Origin: Gillisia lutea
Lineage (GTDB): Bacteria; Bacteroidota; Bacteroidia; Flavobacteriales; Flavobacteriaceae
Assembly (NCBI RefSeq): GCF_021568705.1
Contig: NZ_JAKGTH010000007.1
Location: 124,001-188,000 of the forward strand
DNA: 64,000 nt
Direction of reading: 5' to 3'
The notes under the pieces are model-generated. The model was not told the origin of the DNA and made no database searches. It saw only the letters and a list, made by a program, of their open reading frames with translations. The number at the start of each line of letters is the position of its first letter. Position 1 is the stretch's first letter. The position numbers were made by a program, and so were the translations under genes. Shown here one piece after another: positions 44,195 to 53,904 of the stretch.

Positions 44195-44920
44195 TTATAA
44201 TTTCGAAAATTGGTAGCCTTCCTGCTTTAATTTAGTTATTAGTTCATCTAGTTGTAAATAGAATTTATCTTTTCTTTTTGGACTAGTGCCAGGATGAACT
44301 AGCAAGTGAAAACCATTCATGCAGAATAATGATTGATAGCTATATATGCTTTTTAAAATATCATCACTTGAAATATAGTTGGCCATATCAGGTGTTGTAT
44401 AATCAGCATTGGAACGAGTGCCGGGGGAAAAATTAACCGTTATTTGATTTAATTGTGAGGCTATTTCTACCACCCTTTGATTGTACCACTCATATGGTGG
44501 CATAAAATATTTTGGGTGAATTCCTAGCTTTTTTAAAGCATTAAGATTCTGTGAAATATCTGTTTTTATTTCATCTTCAGTATGAAGAAGACTATCTCTT
44601 TTAGTCCAGTCACAGTACAAAAGATGTTTATTTGAATGTGCTCCAACAAAATGTCCATCTTTTACAATGTCTCTAACCAAATCAGCATGGTTCCGTATAA
44701 AATCACCGGTTAGGAAAAATGAACCTTTAACATTTTGCTCATTTAAAACATTTAAAACATATTTAAAACCTTCAACTTGATCATGACCTGTAAAGAACAG
44801 GTATATGTTTTTCTCGGAAATATCAGACCGTACAATAGCGCCCTCTCTATCAATAATGTTTTGAGAATATAGCAATACACTCATGAGAATAAATAGGAGA
44901 CTTAAATGAATTTTACTCAT
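44195..44920 (-). CDS. Polysaccharide deacetylase (NodB) family, exported
   Basis: A 241-aa protein with a signal peptide (MSKIHLSLLFILMSVLLYSQ). NodB-type motifs: FTGHDQVEG in place of TFDDGP (the first Asp is missing; one Asp remains), the metal pair in GAHSNKH, and PPYEW. The FTGHD/GAHS/PPYEWYN pattern is a recognisable Bacteroidota subfamily, so the altered motif is probably native. It would remove acetyl groups from an extracellular polysaccharide; the substrate is unknown. The start at 44920 was preferred to 44965 because it begins the signal peptide. Confidence 0.82.
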   Translation of the reverse strand: MSKIHLSLLFILMSVLLYSQNIIDREGAIVRSDISEKNIYLFFTGHDQVEGFKYVLNVLNEQNVKGSFFLTGDFIRNHADLVRDIVKDGHFVGAHSNKHLLYCDWTKRDSLLHTEDEIKTDISQNLNALKKLGIHPKYFMPPYEWYNQRVVEIASQLNQITVNFSPGTRSNADYTTPDMANYISSDDILKSIYSYQSLFCMNGFHLLVHPGTSPKRKDKFYLQLDELITKLKQEGYQFSKL

Positions 44921-45009
44921 CACATAATTTTTCTTAATCAGTGTAAATTTTTTAGCAACACACACATGTGTCTTACGCTAAATAGGTAATCAAGGATCTA
45001 GTATATTTT

Positions 45010-46470
45010 CTACGGTTTAAGTATTTGGTTCACCTCCTCAAAAATTTCGGATCTGTCAGCAAGGACAATTAGCGTGTCTTGTAATTCAATTTTTGTAAGT
45101 CCGTTAGGAATTATATAACTGTCATCTCTTTTAATCATTGCTATTATGGCATTTTTAGGAAAACCGAGTTCCACAATTTTCTTATTTACGGCAAAGCAAT
45201 CTGAAGTTATTAAGAGTTCTTTCATTTCTGCTTTTGGATTTTCAGCCAATAGCAAATCAGTCGCTGTTAATTTCTTTGCTTTTTCTGGTAAACCGACATT
45301 CAACCATTTTGCAACTATTGAAAGTGTAGTACCTTGAATTAATATGGATGTAACCGAAATGAAGAACACGATGTTAAAGATCATATTTGCTTTGTCTATT
45401 CCAGCTAACAGGGGATACGTTGCAAATACAATTGGCACGGCACCACGCAATCCAACCCAAGAAATATAAAATCTTCTTCTCAATTTCATTTTGAAAAACA
45501 TTAGACTTATAAATACGCCTATGGGCCGGGCAATCACTATCAGAAATAAAGAAATGAGAAGACCAATACCTAAATATGGAATGATTTGAGTTGGAAAAAC
45601 AAGCAGACCTAAAGTGAGGAAGAGCACAATTTGCATTAGCCAAGCCAAACCATCAAACATTTTCAAAATGGTTTTCTTGTGTATCAGGTCTTGATTACCT
45701 AGGTAAACAGCACAAATATAAATAGCTAGAAATCCGTTACCCCCAACAAAATCTGCGACAGAGAAGGAAATGAACATTAAAGCGATAACCAGAACGGGAT
45801 AAAGCCCTTCAAAATCTAGTTTAATATTGTTTATGATATATTTACTAAGCATTCCGAAGGCAATCCCTACAGCACCACCCAAGATCATTTGTTGCAAAAA
45901 CAAGGGAATTATGGAGATAAAACTTTGATCTTGATGGATCACTAAAGTCAAAAATGCAATAGTTAATACATATGCCATTGGATCATTACTTCCGCTTTCC
46001 AACTCTAAAGTTGGTCTTAGATTGTTTTTTAATGCCAGACTTTTTGAGCGTAGAATTGAAAATACCGCTGCAGCATCTGTTGAAGAGACTATTGAACCTA
46101 ACAGCAAACTTTCATAAATGGTAAAATCAGTAACAAACCATACAAAAGTTCCAAGAGAAACGGCGGTTAATAAAACCCCTAAAGTAGATAAGGTAATTCC
46201 TTCCCAAAGGATGGGTTTTACAGAGGTCCAGTTGGTGTCTAGCCCTCCCGAAAATAGAATAAAATTAAGCGAAACTATACCAATAAACTGAGCGAGTTTT
46301 GGATCATCAAAACGAATTCCTCCAATACCATCAGATCCTGCTAACATTCCAATTGCTAAAAACAGCAATAAGGTGGGAACACCAAATTTATAAGAAGTCT
46401 TACCGGCAAAAATACTTATAAGTAGTAATATAGAGCCAATCAATAAAATATTTTCAATCGTTAAGTTCAT
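45010..46470 (-). CDS. Cation/proton antiporter with RCK_C domain (NhaP2/CvrA-like)
   Basis: A 486-aa protein. About 12 TM segments (residues 5-390) show the CPA1 core motifs: SGGLDTNW, SSTDAAAVFSILRS and ESGSNDPMAYVLTIAF, the last with the Asp-rich ion site. A C-terminal TrkA-C/RCK_C domain (about 415-480, ELLITSDCFAVNKKIVELG) may sense a ligand. It probably exchanges K+ or Na+ for protons at the inner membrane. It lacks the CorC_HlyC tail of E. coli CvrA. Separated from the deacetylase by 90 bp. Confidence 0.9.
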   Translation of the reverse strand: MNLTIENILLIGSILLLISIFAGKTSYKFGVPTLLLFLAIGMLAGSDGIGGIRFDDPKLAQFIGIVSLNFILFSGGLDTNWTSVKPILWEGITLSTLGVLLTAVSLGTFVWFVTDFTIYESLLLGSIVSSTDAAAVFSILRSKSLALKNNLRPTLELESGSNDPMAYVLTIAFLTLVIHQDQSFISIIPLFLQQMILGGAVGIAFGMLSKYIINNIKLDFEGLYPVLVIALMFISFSVADFVGGNGFLAIYICAVYLGNQDLIHKKTILKMFDGLAWLMQIVLFLTLGLLVFPTQIIPYLGIGLLISLFLIVIARPIGVFISLMFFKMKLRRRFYISWVGLRGAVPIVFATYPLLAGIDKANMIFNIVFFISVTSILIQGTTLSIVAKWLNVGLPEKAKKLTATDLLLAENPKAEMKELLITSDCFAVNKKIVELGFPKNAIIAMIKRDDSYIIPNGLTKIELQDTLIVLADRSEIFEEVNQILKP

Positions 46471-47384
46471 TCTCTTTTACTCTCAAAGTTCTCCTTGTAA
46501 AGGTATTATTTCTCTTCAATAAAGTTTGAAAACTGCGGTGTTGATTTCCTTAGGCATGTCTCGTCATAAGTTTACCCTTTTTGAAGTTGATTCGCTTTTC
46601 AGCTAGCGGTCAAAAATAACGCAAGTAGCGTGGAGTAGGGAGGCTTCGTCCACATAGTTGTTGGTTACTCGGTTTCTAAAAGAACATTTTTAACGGGAAA
46701 GCCCATGCTTGTATTTAGCCGATGGTGAATTGCATTTTTTAATTCATTTTACGTTTGAAAACATTCTTTATCACATCAATTTCTTTTTTAAATTTTAGGT
46801 CAGTTCTAGTTGCAAAGTATAACATGTTTTCAGTAATGGCTTTACCCTACCAGACAAATATTAAATAACCTGTGTCTATTGTCGTTGTGGCTAGAAAATC
46901 AGGTGTTGTGGCAAGCCCTTTATTATTATCTAAACATCTTATAATTGAACTTATACTCGGTAAATATAATTGGGTCTAAAGTCCAATCTCTTTTTGAAAT
47001 TTTCATACCAAAATCTTCTAAAATGCTCCATGTCATTTGAGGCACTATACCAGATGATGGAGTATTCCAAAGTCATTTCGATCTATACCATCACTGGATT
47101 CTTCAAATTCTGAATCCCATCCTCCATAAATGTTATAGACGAAAACTTCAAAACATTTATCTGTAAAGATTGTATGGGCTTTTGATATTTTCTACCATAT
47201 CATAAAAAACAGTCATATTCAATACATGTTTTTTAGAATTTATTTATGCACAATAGCGCTATCAATTGTTTGTGCTTAAGCCATTTGTGTGTGATTTTAT
47301 TCTGGAATTTTTATAAAAAAAGCATCTGTTTAGATAAATTTGTTCAGTAGTGAATAAATCCTAATCGTAAAATGTTCTTACAAA
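46471..47384. other. Gene-free graveyard region of 0.9 kb
   Basis: No intact gene. On the minus strand, short open stretches with protein-like composition end in stops. One is at 46926-47062 (reading VPQMTWSILEDFGMK, then FTEYKFNYK before a stop), and another near 46745-46850 (MLYFATRTDLKFKKEIDVI). Neither was assigned to a family. The relic of an island gene at 47061-47171 lies here. This looks like remains of an older insertion. Confidence 0.7.
47061..47171 (-). pseudogene. Relic of a homolog of the 37459-38427 island gene
   Basis: The DNA at 47067-47171 aligns with 37945-38049, without gaps, at about 83-85% identity. Translation gives FTDKCFE, NIYGGWD, EFE, DGID and NDFG in the same order as the intact protein (about 28 of 36 residues equal). 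Only this ~35-residue piece remains; both flanks are unrelated. Same orientation as the island gene. Confidence 0.85.
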
Positions 47385-49928
47385 TTATGTACGACCATTT
47401 AAAGTTCTCCCTAAATATATGGCTGTTTTACTGAGTTTGTTTTTTGCTACTGCACTCGGTGTACCTTCTGCCACTATTTTTCCACCTTCTTCTCCAGCTC
47501 CAGGGCCTATATCGATTACCCAATCACTTCCGGCAATAATTTGCATATCGTGTTCTACTACAATTACGGTATTTCCCGCATCAACTAATTTCCCCAGCTG
47601 ACTTTGCAGTTTCTCTACATCGGTTGGATGTAAGCCTGTGGTAGGCTCATCTAAAATATAAAGTGTATTACCTCTATTAACTCGCTGAAGCTCTTTAGCC
47701 AGCTTTATTCGCTGTGCTTCCCCTCCAGAAAGTTCTGTTGCTGATTGCCCCAAACGTAAATATCCCAAACCTACTTCTTGTAATACTTTGAGCGAACGCC
47801 TTACTGGGTCTTCTTTCTCAAAAAAATCTGCAGCTTCATTTACCGTCATGCTCAGAACTTGTGCTATATTTTTTTCATGATATTTCACTTCCAACGTTTT
47901 GTCGTTATAACGAGTGCCGTTACAAACGGGGCATGGAGCGTAGACACTTGGTAAAAACAATAGTTCTACCATTACAAAGCCTTCACCCTCGCAGTTAGGG
48001 CAACGCCCTTTTCCCACATTAAATGAAAATCTTCCAGCGTTGTAATTCCGGGATTTAGCTAATTTTGTTGAAGCAAATAACTTTCTCACTACATCAAATA
48101 AGCCCGTGTATGTCGCAAGGTTGGAGCGAGGTGTCCTTCCTATGGGTTTTTGATTAACCACCACCATGCGTTTTATGTTTTCTGAACCTTCGGTAATTTC
48201 ACCACCCAATGTTGCCACGGCATCCTCTTGCAAGTAATCTTCTACTACCTCTTCATCAGAAGATATTCCATTTCCTAATTTGGTTGACATTAGTTCCACC
48301 AAAACTTGGCTCACCAAACTGCTTTTTCCGGAACCGGATATTCCAGTAACACTTGTTAATGTACCTAAAGGAAAAGAGACGTCAAGGTTGGTTAAATTAT
48401 TTCTGGTAACTCCGCTTAATTTAAGCCATCCAGAAGGCTCCCTGGCTATGGGCTTCTCAAAAGGTAGATCATTAAAAAGATGTTCTCTCGTTTTAGATCT
48501 TGAAATTTTCTTTAAACCTTTTGGTGGGCCACTATATAAAATATCTCCACCACCTTCACCGGCATTAGGGCCTACATCTACTAACCAATCTGCATGGCGA
48601 ATCACCTCTAACTCATGTTCAACGACGAAAAGCGAATTCCCGCTAGCTTTCAGTCTATCTAAAGTTTTCAATAAAGCTTCTGTGTCTGCAGGATGCAATC
48701 CGGCAGAAGGTTCATCTAAAACATATACGACTCCAAATAAATTACTTCGAACTTGTGTGGCAAGTCTTAAACGCTGATGCTCACCAGGTGAGAGGGTAGG
48801 TGTGCTGCGCTCTAGTGATAAGTAGCCTAGTCCTAATTCTAAGAGCACACTAACTCTGGCTACAAGATCTTCGGCTATCCTCTGTGCAACCATAGCTTTC
48901 TCCTTATGGTTTTTGCCTAATTTAATTAAACCCGGTGCCGAGCCATCGCTATAAGGAGTGAAAATAGAAAGTAACTTTTTTAAAGGTAATCGTGAAATAT
49001 CAGCAATATCATATCCGGCAAATGTAACAGCAAGCGATTCCGGGCGTAAACGTTTCCCGTGGCATGTTGGGCATTCGCTACTAATCATATAATTAGATAC
49101 CCGCTTTTTCATTAAAGCGCTTGGTGAATTTGCAAAAGTGTGTAAAATGTATTTTTTAGCACCTGTGAATGTGCCTTTATAGCTAGGTTCAATTTTGTTT
49201 TTTATTGCACGGGCGACCTCTTCCCGATTTAAATCTCGGTATACCGGTACTTGTGGTTGTTCATCTGTAAATAAGATCCAGTCCCTATCTTTTTGGGGAA
49301 GATCTTTCCAAGGTATATCAATATCATAACCCAGGGTAACTAAAATATCACGCAGATTTTTTCCTTGCCATGCTTTTGGCCAAGCATCAATGGCTCTCTC
49401 CCTAATTGTAAGTGTGTCATCTGGAACCATGCTTTTTTCTGTTACCTGGTATACTCTTCCTAGTCCGTGACATTCTGGGCAGGCTCCTTCTGGGGTATTC
49501 GTTGAAAATGAATCTGCATATAATATAGATTGACCTTCAGGATAATCTCCTGCCCGAGAATATAACATGCGCAGTAGGTTTGACAATGTGGTAACAGAGC
49601 CTACAGAGGATCGGGTAGTTCCTGAACCTCGTTGCTGCTGTAATGCAACTGCTGGAGGTAAACCTTCAATTTCATTAACTTCTGGGATGGGCATTTGATG
49701 AAAAAGTCGCCTTGCATAGGGCGACACAGATTCCAGATACCTTCGCTGAGCTTCGGCATACAAAGTGCCAAAAGCAAGGGAGGATTTTCCTGACCCAGAA
49801 ACCCCGGTAAATACTACCAACGCATCACGGGGAATTTCCAGAGAAACATTTTTGAGATTATTTTGACGTGCTCCACTTATACTAACGTAGCCTTCTTTTT
49901 TTGTCTTATTGTCATACGGTTGTTCCAT
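47385..49928 (-). CDS. UvrA2-type ABC excinuclease-like ATPase
   Basis: An 847-aa UvrA-family ATPase. Two ABC halves have Walker [14 protein letters not shown] and [13 protein letters not shown], signature [12 protein letters not shown] / [12 protein letters not shown], and Walker [14 protein letters not shown] / [13 protein letters not shown]. Zinc modules are at [24 protein letters not shown] and CPVCNGT. It is about 100 residues shorter than housekeeping UvrA and appears to lack the UvrB-binding region, the class called UvrA2 and linked to DNA-damaging drug resistance. It lies alone with a large upstream gap. Confidence 0.9.
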   Translation of the reverse strand: MEQPYDNKTKKEGYVSISGARQNNLKNVSLEIPRDALVVFTGVSGSGKSSLAFGTLYAEAQRRYLESVSPYARRLFHQMPIPEVNEIEGLPPAVALQQQRGSGTTRSSVGSVTTLSNLLRMLYSRAGDYPEGQSILYADSFSTNTPEGACPECHGLGRVYQVTEKSMVPDDTLTIRERAIDAWPKAWQGKNLRDILVTLGYDIDIPWKDLPQKDRDWILFTDEQPQVPVYRDLNREEVARAIKNKIEPSYKGTFTGAKKYILHTFANSPSALMKKRVSNYMISSECPTCHGKRLRPESLAVTFAGYDIADISRLPLKKLLSIFTPYSDGSAPGLIKLGKNHKEKAMVAQRIAEDLVARVSVLLELGLGYLSLERSTPTLSPGEHQRLRLATQVRSNLFGVVYVLDEPSAGLHPADTEALLKTLDRLKASGNSLFVVEHELEVIRHADWLVDVGPNAGEGGGDILYSGPPKGLKKISRSKTREHLFNDLPFEKPIAREPSGWLKLSGVTRNNLTNLDVSFPLGTLTSVTGISGSGKSSLVSQVLVELMSTKLGNGISSDEEVVEDYLQEDAVATLGGEITEGSENIKRMVVVNQKPIGRTPRSNLATYTGLFDVVRKLFASTKLAKSRNYNAGRFSFNVGKGRCPNCEGEGFVMVELLFLPSVYAPCPVCNGTRYNDKTLEVKYHEKNIAQVLSMTVNEAADFFEKEDPVRRSLKVLQEVGLGYLRLGQSATELSGGEAQRIKLAKELQRVNRGNTLYILDEPTTGLHPTDVEKLQSQLGKLVDAGNTVIVVEHDMQIIAGSDWVIDIGPGAGEEGGKIVAEGTPSAVAKNKLSKTAIYLGRTLNGRT

Positions 49929-50376
49929 GTCTGCCGATGGACCAAAAAATATACCAAGACCCCATGGAATATATTCTAAGCTTAGACTTTAGGTTTAGTT
50001 TAACTTCAGTTCATTTAATGATAATGCCCAGTAAAACTTTTTTAAACATATTTGGTAATTCTGCTAAATAGATTAATATTTTAATACTCCATCGATGGAA
50101 AATTAAAATCAAAATAGCTTAAGTAATATTGGCCTTTTTATCATAGCAAATGTTAGATATAATGTTGATCTTTTAATAGGGGTGAGGAGATTGTAATAAT
50201 TGCATAATTATATTTATAACATCCTCAGATAATTTACAGCTTCAACTTAGAGCAAGTTTAATTTGACACGAGAGGTCTGTACTACATTTCTACATTTTCT
50301 TCTTTGTAAGCTGCTACATGATTAAATTGTTACTAGTCTTATTTTTAAGTCTTTTATTTCTATGTATTCTATGAAT

Positions 50377-50388
50377 GTTATCGATTAC
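50377..50388. promoter_or_regulatory. LacI-type operator candidate (one mismatch)
   Basis: GTTATCGATTAC differs from the perfect palindrome at 50562-50573 by one base. It is 292 bp before the susC start. The two sites are 185 bp apart, compatible with DNA looping. Confidence 0.5.
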
Positions 50389-50561
50389 AATTTCAGCATT
50401 TATTATAAAAATGAAGTGTTCTAAGTGGACTATTGATTTTCAAATTGTGAAAATATGAAGAATAAATTAGCGAATTTGGTGTTTTATACCTCTCTTAAAT
50501 ACTAAAACAATAAAAATTTCCTTTAAAAATTTTGTAGTTTATAATTAATAAATATATTTAC

Positions 50562-50573
50562 GTAATCGATTAC
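50562..50573. promoter_or_regulatory. LacI-type operator candidate (perfect palindrome)
   Basis: GTAATCGATTAC is a perfect 12-bp palindrome with a central CG, the style of LacI-family operators. It lies 97 bp before susC. Related sites are found 185 bp upstream and in front of kduI. Confidence 0.6.
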
Positions 50574-50669
50574 ATTATGAAATTCTTATAAGAATGTCAT
50601 TTTGATTAGGAATCTTTGGATTCCAGATTTTAAACAGAACAATAATTATTAACTAACTTAAATTGAACC

Positions 50670-53600
50670 ATGAATGATAAAACATTACTAAGAAAAAAAT
50701 CATTGTTCCTTTGGGTACTGTGTTTACTCTTTAATTTCTTGACTACAGGTAATGTATTAGCTCAAGAAACTTATACAGTTTCTGGGACAATTACCAGTGC
50801 CGAAGATAATATACCTCTTTTAGGTGTGAATGTACTTGAAAAAGGAACCTCAAATGGAGCAATGTCAAATTTTGATGGTGATTATTCTATTGAAGTTTCC
50901 AGTCCTAATGCTGTTCTGATATTTAGCTATGTAGGGTTTAAAACTCTTGAAGTAAATGTGGATGGTAGAGGCACAGTTAATGCTGAACTACTAGTAGATT
51001 CTAATTCCCTTGATGAGGTAGTTGTAGTAGGATATGGTTCTGTTAAAAAATCAGATCTAACGGGTTCGGTTGTTTCTATTTCTGGAAATGATTTAACCGA
51101 GCAAGCTAAATCGAGTGTGGCTGAAACTTTAACTGGGAGGTTGCCGGGGGTTCAAGTGTTATCTTCCGAGGGTTCTCCAGATGCTGAAATTAATATTAGA
51201 ATACGAGGGGGAGGATCTCTTACTCAAGATAGTTCACCATTAATTATTGTTGATGGTTTTCCCGTTGGAAGTATGGGGGATATAAGTCCTACCAATATCG
51301 AAAGTATTTCGGTTTTAAAAGATGCTTCATCTACTGCCATTTATGGGTCTAGAGGGGCTAATGGAGTTATTATTATAACTACTAAGGATGCAAAGAGTGG
51401 TAAGTTAAGTGTTAATTTTAACTCATTCTACGGACTTCAGAAAATTGCTAATACCATTGATGTGCTTTCTCCAGAAGATTTTGTTAAATGGCAGTATGAG
51501 TATGCATTATTAGATGATCCTGAGAATCTGGATTCTTATGAAAATAAGTTTGGATTATGGCAAGATTATGATCAATATATAGGTCAAGAAGGTAATAACT
51601 GGCAAAAGCAGATTTACGGTAACGTTGGTAAAGTTCAAAATCATGATTTAGCTATTAGAGGAGGGTCTGAAACGACAAGTTTCAGCTTTAATTATGCTCA
51701 TTACGACCTGAATACTATTATGGCTGGATCAGATTTCAAGAGAGATAATTTAGCCTTAGCAGTAAAAAGTAAGGCTGGAAATAAAGTGAATTTATCGTTT
51801 ACTGTTAGATATTCTGATACAGAAATTAATGGAGGAGGAACCAATGAACAAAACGAGATTTCTTCAGCTGATTCAAGGTTAAAACATAGTGTTGGTTATT
51901 CTCCTATACCAATCTCTGGTCTTACCACAACAAGTACAGATGATGCTATTGCGAGCTATTTGGTTAATCCATTCGTAGCCGTTGATGATAACCAACGTCA
52001 GCAATTGAGAAAAAATTTCAATATGTTAGGAAGCTTTTCTTGGGACATTTTAGATAATCTAACATTCCAATCAGATTTTGGTCTCGATAATCGTATAGAT
52101 CAAGATTACCGTTATTACGGCCGTTCTACTTATTATTCCAACAATAGACCATCTGCCGACAATCAAGGTTTACCTTCATTAGTTTTTAGTGATCGAAAAC
52201 GTGAAACATTCAGAAATGCAAATACTTTTAATTATGACTTCACAAAATTTCTGGGCGAAGATCACAGTCTAAAAATACTTCTAGGAGAAGAGATGATCAT
52301 TAATAATAATAACGAAGTAACGAGTGAATTACAAGGTTTTCCTAAAGATTTTGATTTTGAGAGAACAGTAAAGTTGACAACTCAAGGAACACCGCAGTCT
52401 GTAGATAATTTTTACAGTCCAGATGATAAATTATTGTCCTTTTTTGGCCGTATTAATTATGATTTTAAAAGTAAGTATTTGCTAACAGCTACATTTCGTG
52501 CAGATGGTTCTAGTAAATTTATGGGTGATAATCGGTGGGGGTATTTTCCTTCTGCTGCAGTAGCGTGGAAAATTAATGAAGAAGATTTATTCAAGGATAG
52601 TACTTGGCTTAATGCCCTTAAATTACGATTAAGTTACGGTAAGGCAGGAAATAATAACATTCCATCAGGGCAAACTGTTCAAAGCTTTGAGTCTAATACC
52701 ACTACCTATTTAAATAATATTCCTACATACTGGTCTGCATCAAGAACATTAGCCAACCCCGATTTAAAGTGGGAAACAACTATCACTCAGAATGCCGGGG
52801 TAGATTTTTCGGTATTTAACAGAGTGCTTAGTGGTACAGTTGAGGTTTACAAGAATTTAACTACAGATTTGCTAGTTAATTTCCCTGTTCCGGGAACTGG
52901 TTATGCCAGCCAATATAGAAACCTCGGGGAAATTCAAAATACAGGTATCGAAGGATCTTTAAATATAAACGCTGTTACTAAACCAGACTATGGTTTGAGT
53001 TTTTCTATAAATGCTTCTTCGAACCAAAATAAGATCAATTCTCTAGGTGATTTAGAAGATTTTGGACAAAATACAAATTGGGCCTCCACTCAAATAGGTA
53101 ACGACTATGTGGTTAGAGTTGGTGAGCCAATTGGAGTAATGTATGGCTATAAGAATGACGGACGTTACGAGGTTTCGGATTTCGATTATGATGCAGCGAC
53201 AAGTACGTATACCTTAAAATCGGGAGTGGTAGATAATAGTGATGTTATAGGAAATGTGAGACCGGGATCTTTAAAACTTAAAGATATTAATAACGACGGT
53301 GTGGTTGACATAAATGATAACACAATAATCGGGGATGCCAATCCCGATTTTACCGGCGGTTTTGTAATTAATGCTTATGCGTATGGCTTCGATTTTTCTG
53401 CCGCTTTTAATGGTAGTGTTGGAAATGATGTTTATAACGCAAACAAAATTGAATTTACCACAGCTAATAACAATGGGCAGTACAGGAACTTAAGCACAAT
53501 TATGCAGGATGGAAGTAGATGGACCAATCTTAATCCAGATACCGGTATGTTAATAACAGACCCTCAACAATTAGCTGCTGCAAATGCGAACACTTCAATG

Positions 53601-53897
53601 TGGTCTCCTTATATGGATAACTATGTTTTTAGTGATTGGGCTGTAGAAGATGGTTCTTTTCTTAGGTTAAACACAATGACTTTAGGATATACACTTCCCG
53701 AAACTCTTATGTCTAAAGCCAATATTACAAAGCTGAGGTTATATGTAACTGGAACAAATTTATTTGTGCTAACTAATTATTCAGGATTAGATCCTGAAGT
53801 GTCTACAAGAAGAAAGACTCCTCTTACTCCAGGTGTTGATTATTCTCCATTCCCTAGAAGTAGACAAGTCGTATTTGGATTAAATCTTAATTTTTAA
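50670..53897 (+). CDS. SusC-like TonB-dependent outer-membrane transporter
   Basis: A 1075-aa outer-membrane receptor. A signal peptide (about 1-32, ending LAQ) is followed by a carboxypeptidase-D-like beta domain (about 35-105). The TonB box/plug follows (LDEVVVVGYGSVKKSDLTGS) with IRIRGGGSL and DASSTAIYGSRGANGVI, and the barrel ends in an aromatic residue, VVFGLNLNF. It imports oligosaccharides with the SusD partner encoded 7 bp downstream. The kdu/kdg genes downstream suggest a pectin- or uronate-type glycan. It is preceded by the two palindromes. Confidence 0.95.
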   Translation: MNDKTLLRKKSLFLWVLCLLFNFLTTGNVLAQETYTVSGTITSAEDNIPLLGVNVLEKGTSNGAMSNFDGDYSIEVSSPNAVLIFSYVGFKTLEVNVDGRGTVNAELLVDSNSLDEVVVVGYGSVKKSDLTGSVVSISGNDLTEQAKSSVAETLTGRLPGVQVLSSEGSPDAEINIRIRGGGSLTQDSSPLIIVDGFPVGSMGDISPTNIESISVLKDASSTAIYGSRGANGVIIITTKDAKSGKLSVNFNSFYGLQKIANTIDVLSPEDFVKWQYEYALLDDPENLDSYENKFGLWQDYDQYIGQEGNNWQKQIYGNVGKVQNHDLAIRGGSETTSFSFNYAHYDLNTIMAGSDFKRDNLALAVKSKAGNKVNLSFTVRYSDTEINGGGTNEQNEISSADSRLKHSVGYSPIPISGLTTTSTDDAIASYLVNPFVAVDDNQRQQLRKNFNMLGSFSWDILDNLTFQSDFGLDNRIDQDYRYYGRSTYYSNNRPSADNQGLPSLVFSDRKRETFRNANTFNYDFTKFLGEDHSLKILLGEEMIINNNNEVTSELQGFPKDFDFERTVKLTTQGTPQSVDNFYSPDDKLLSFFGRINYDFKSKYLLTATFRADGSSKFMGDNRWGYFPSAAVAWKINEEDLFKDSTWLNALKLRLSYGKAGNNNIPSGQTVQSFESNTTTYLNNIPTYWSASRTLANPDLKWETTITQNAGVDFSVFNRVLSGTVEVYKNLTTDLLVNFPVPGTGYASQYRNLGEIQNTGIEGSLNINAVTKPDYGLSFSINASSNQNKINSLGDLEDFGQNTNWASTQIGNDYVVRVGEPIGVMYGYKNDGRYEVSDFDYDAATSTYTLKSGVVDNSDVIGNVRPGSLKLKDINNDGVVDINDNTIIGDANPDFTGGFVINAYAYGFDFSAAFNGSVGNDVYNANKIEFTTANNNGQYRNLSTIMQDGSRWTNLNPDTGMLITDPQQLAAANANTSMWSPYMDNYVFSDWAVEDGSFLRLNTMTLGYTLPETLMSKANITKLRLYVTGTNLFVLTNYSGLDPEVSTRRKTPLTPGVDYSPFPRSRQVVFGLNLNF

Positions 53898-53904
53898 AAA
53901 TTAA

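Larger units (their letters stand above)
49929..50669. other. Long regulatory gap upstream of susC
   Basis: About 740 bp, AT-rich, with no gene. It separates the divergent uvrA2-like gene and the PUL. Two copies of the GTAATCGATTAC-type palindrome lie in its right half (listed separately), together with A/T tracts. The susC promoter is expected near 50530-50640, but no good -7 box was identified. Confidence 0.7.

Noticed and set aside
48280-48777. 165-aa ORF on the plus strand
   Set aside because: Antisense shadow of the uvrA2-like gene; serine- and proline-rich composition is as expected for a reverse frame.
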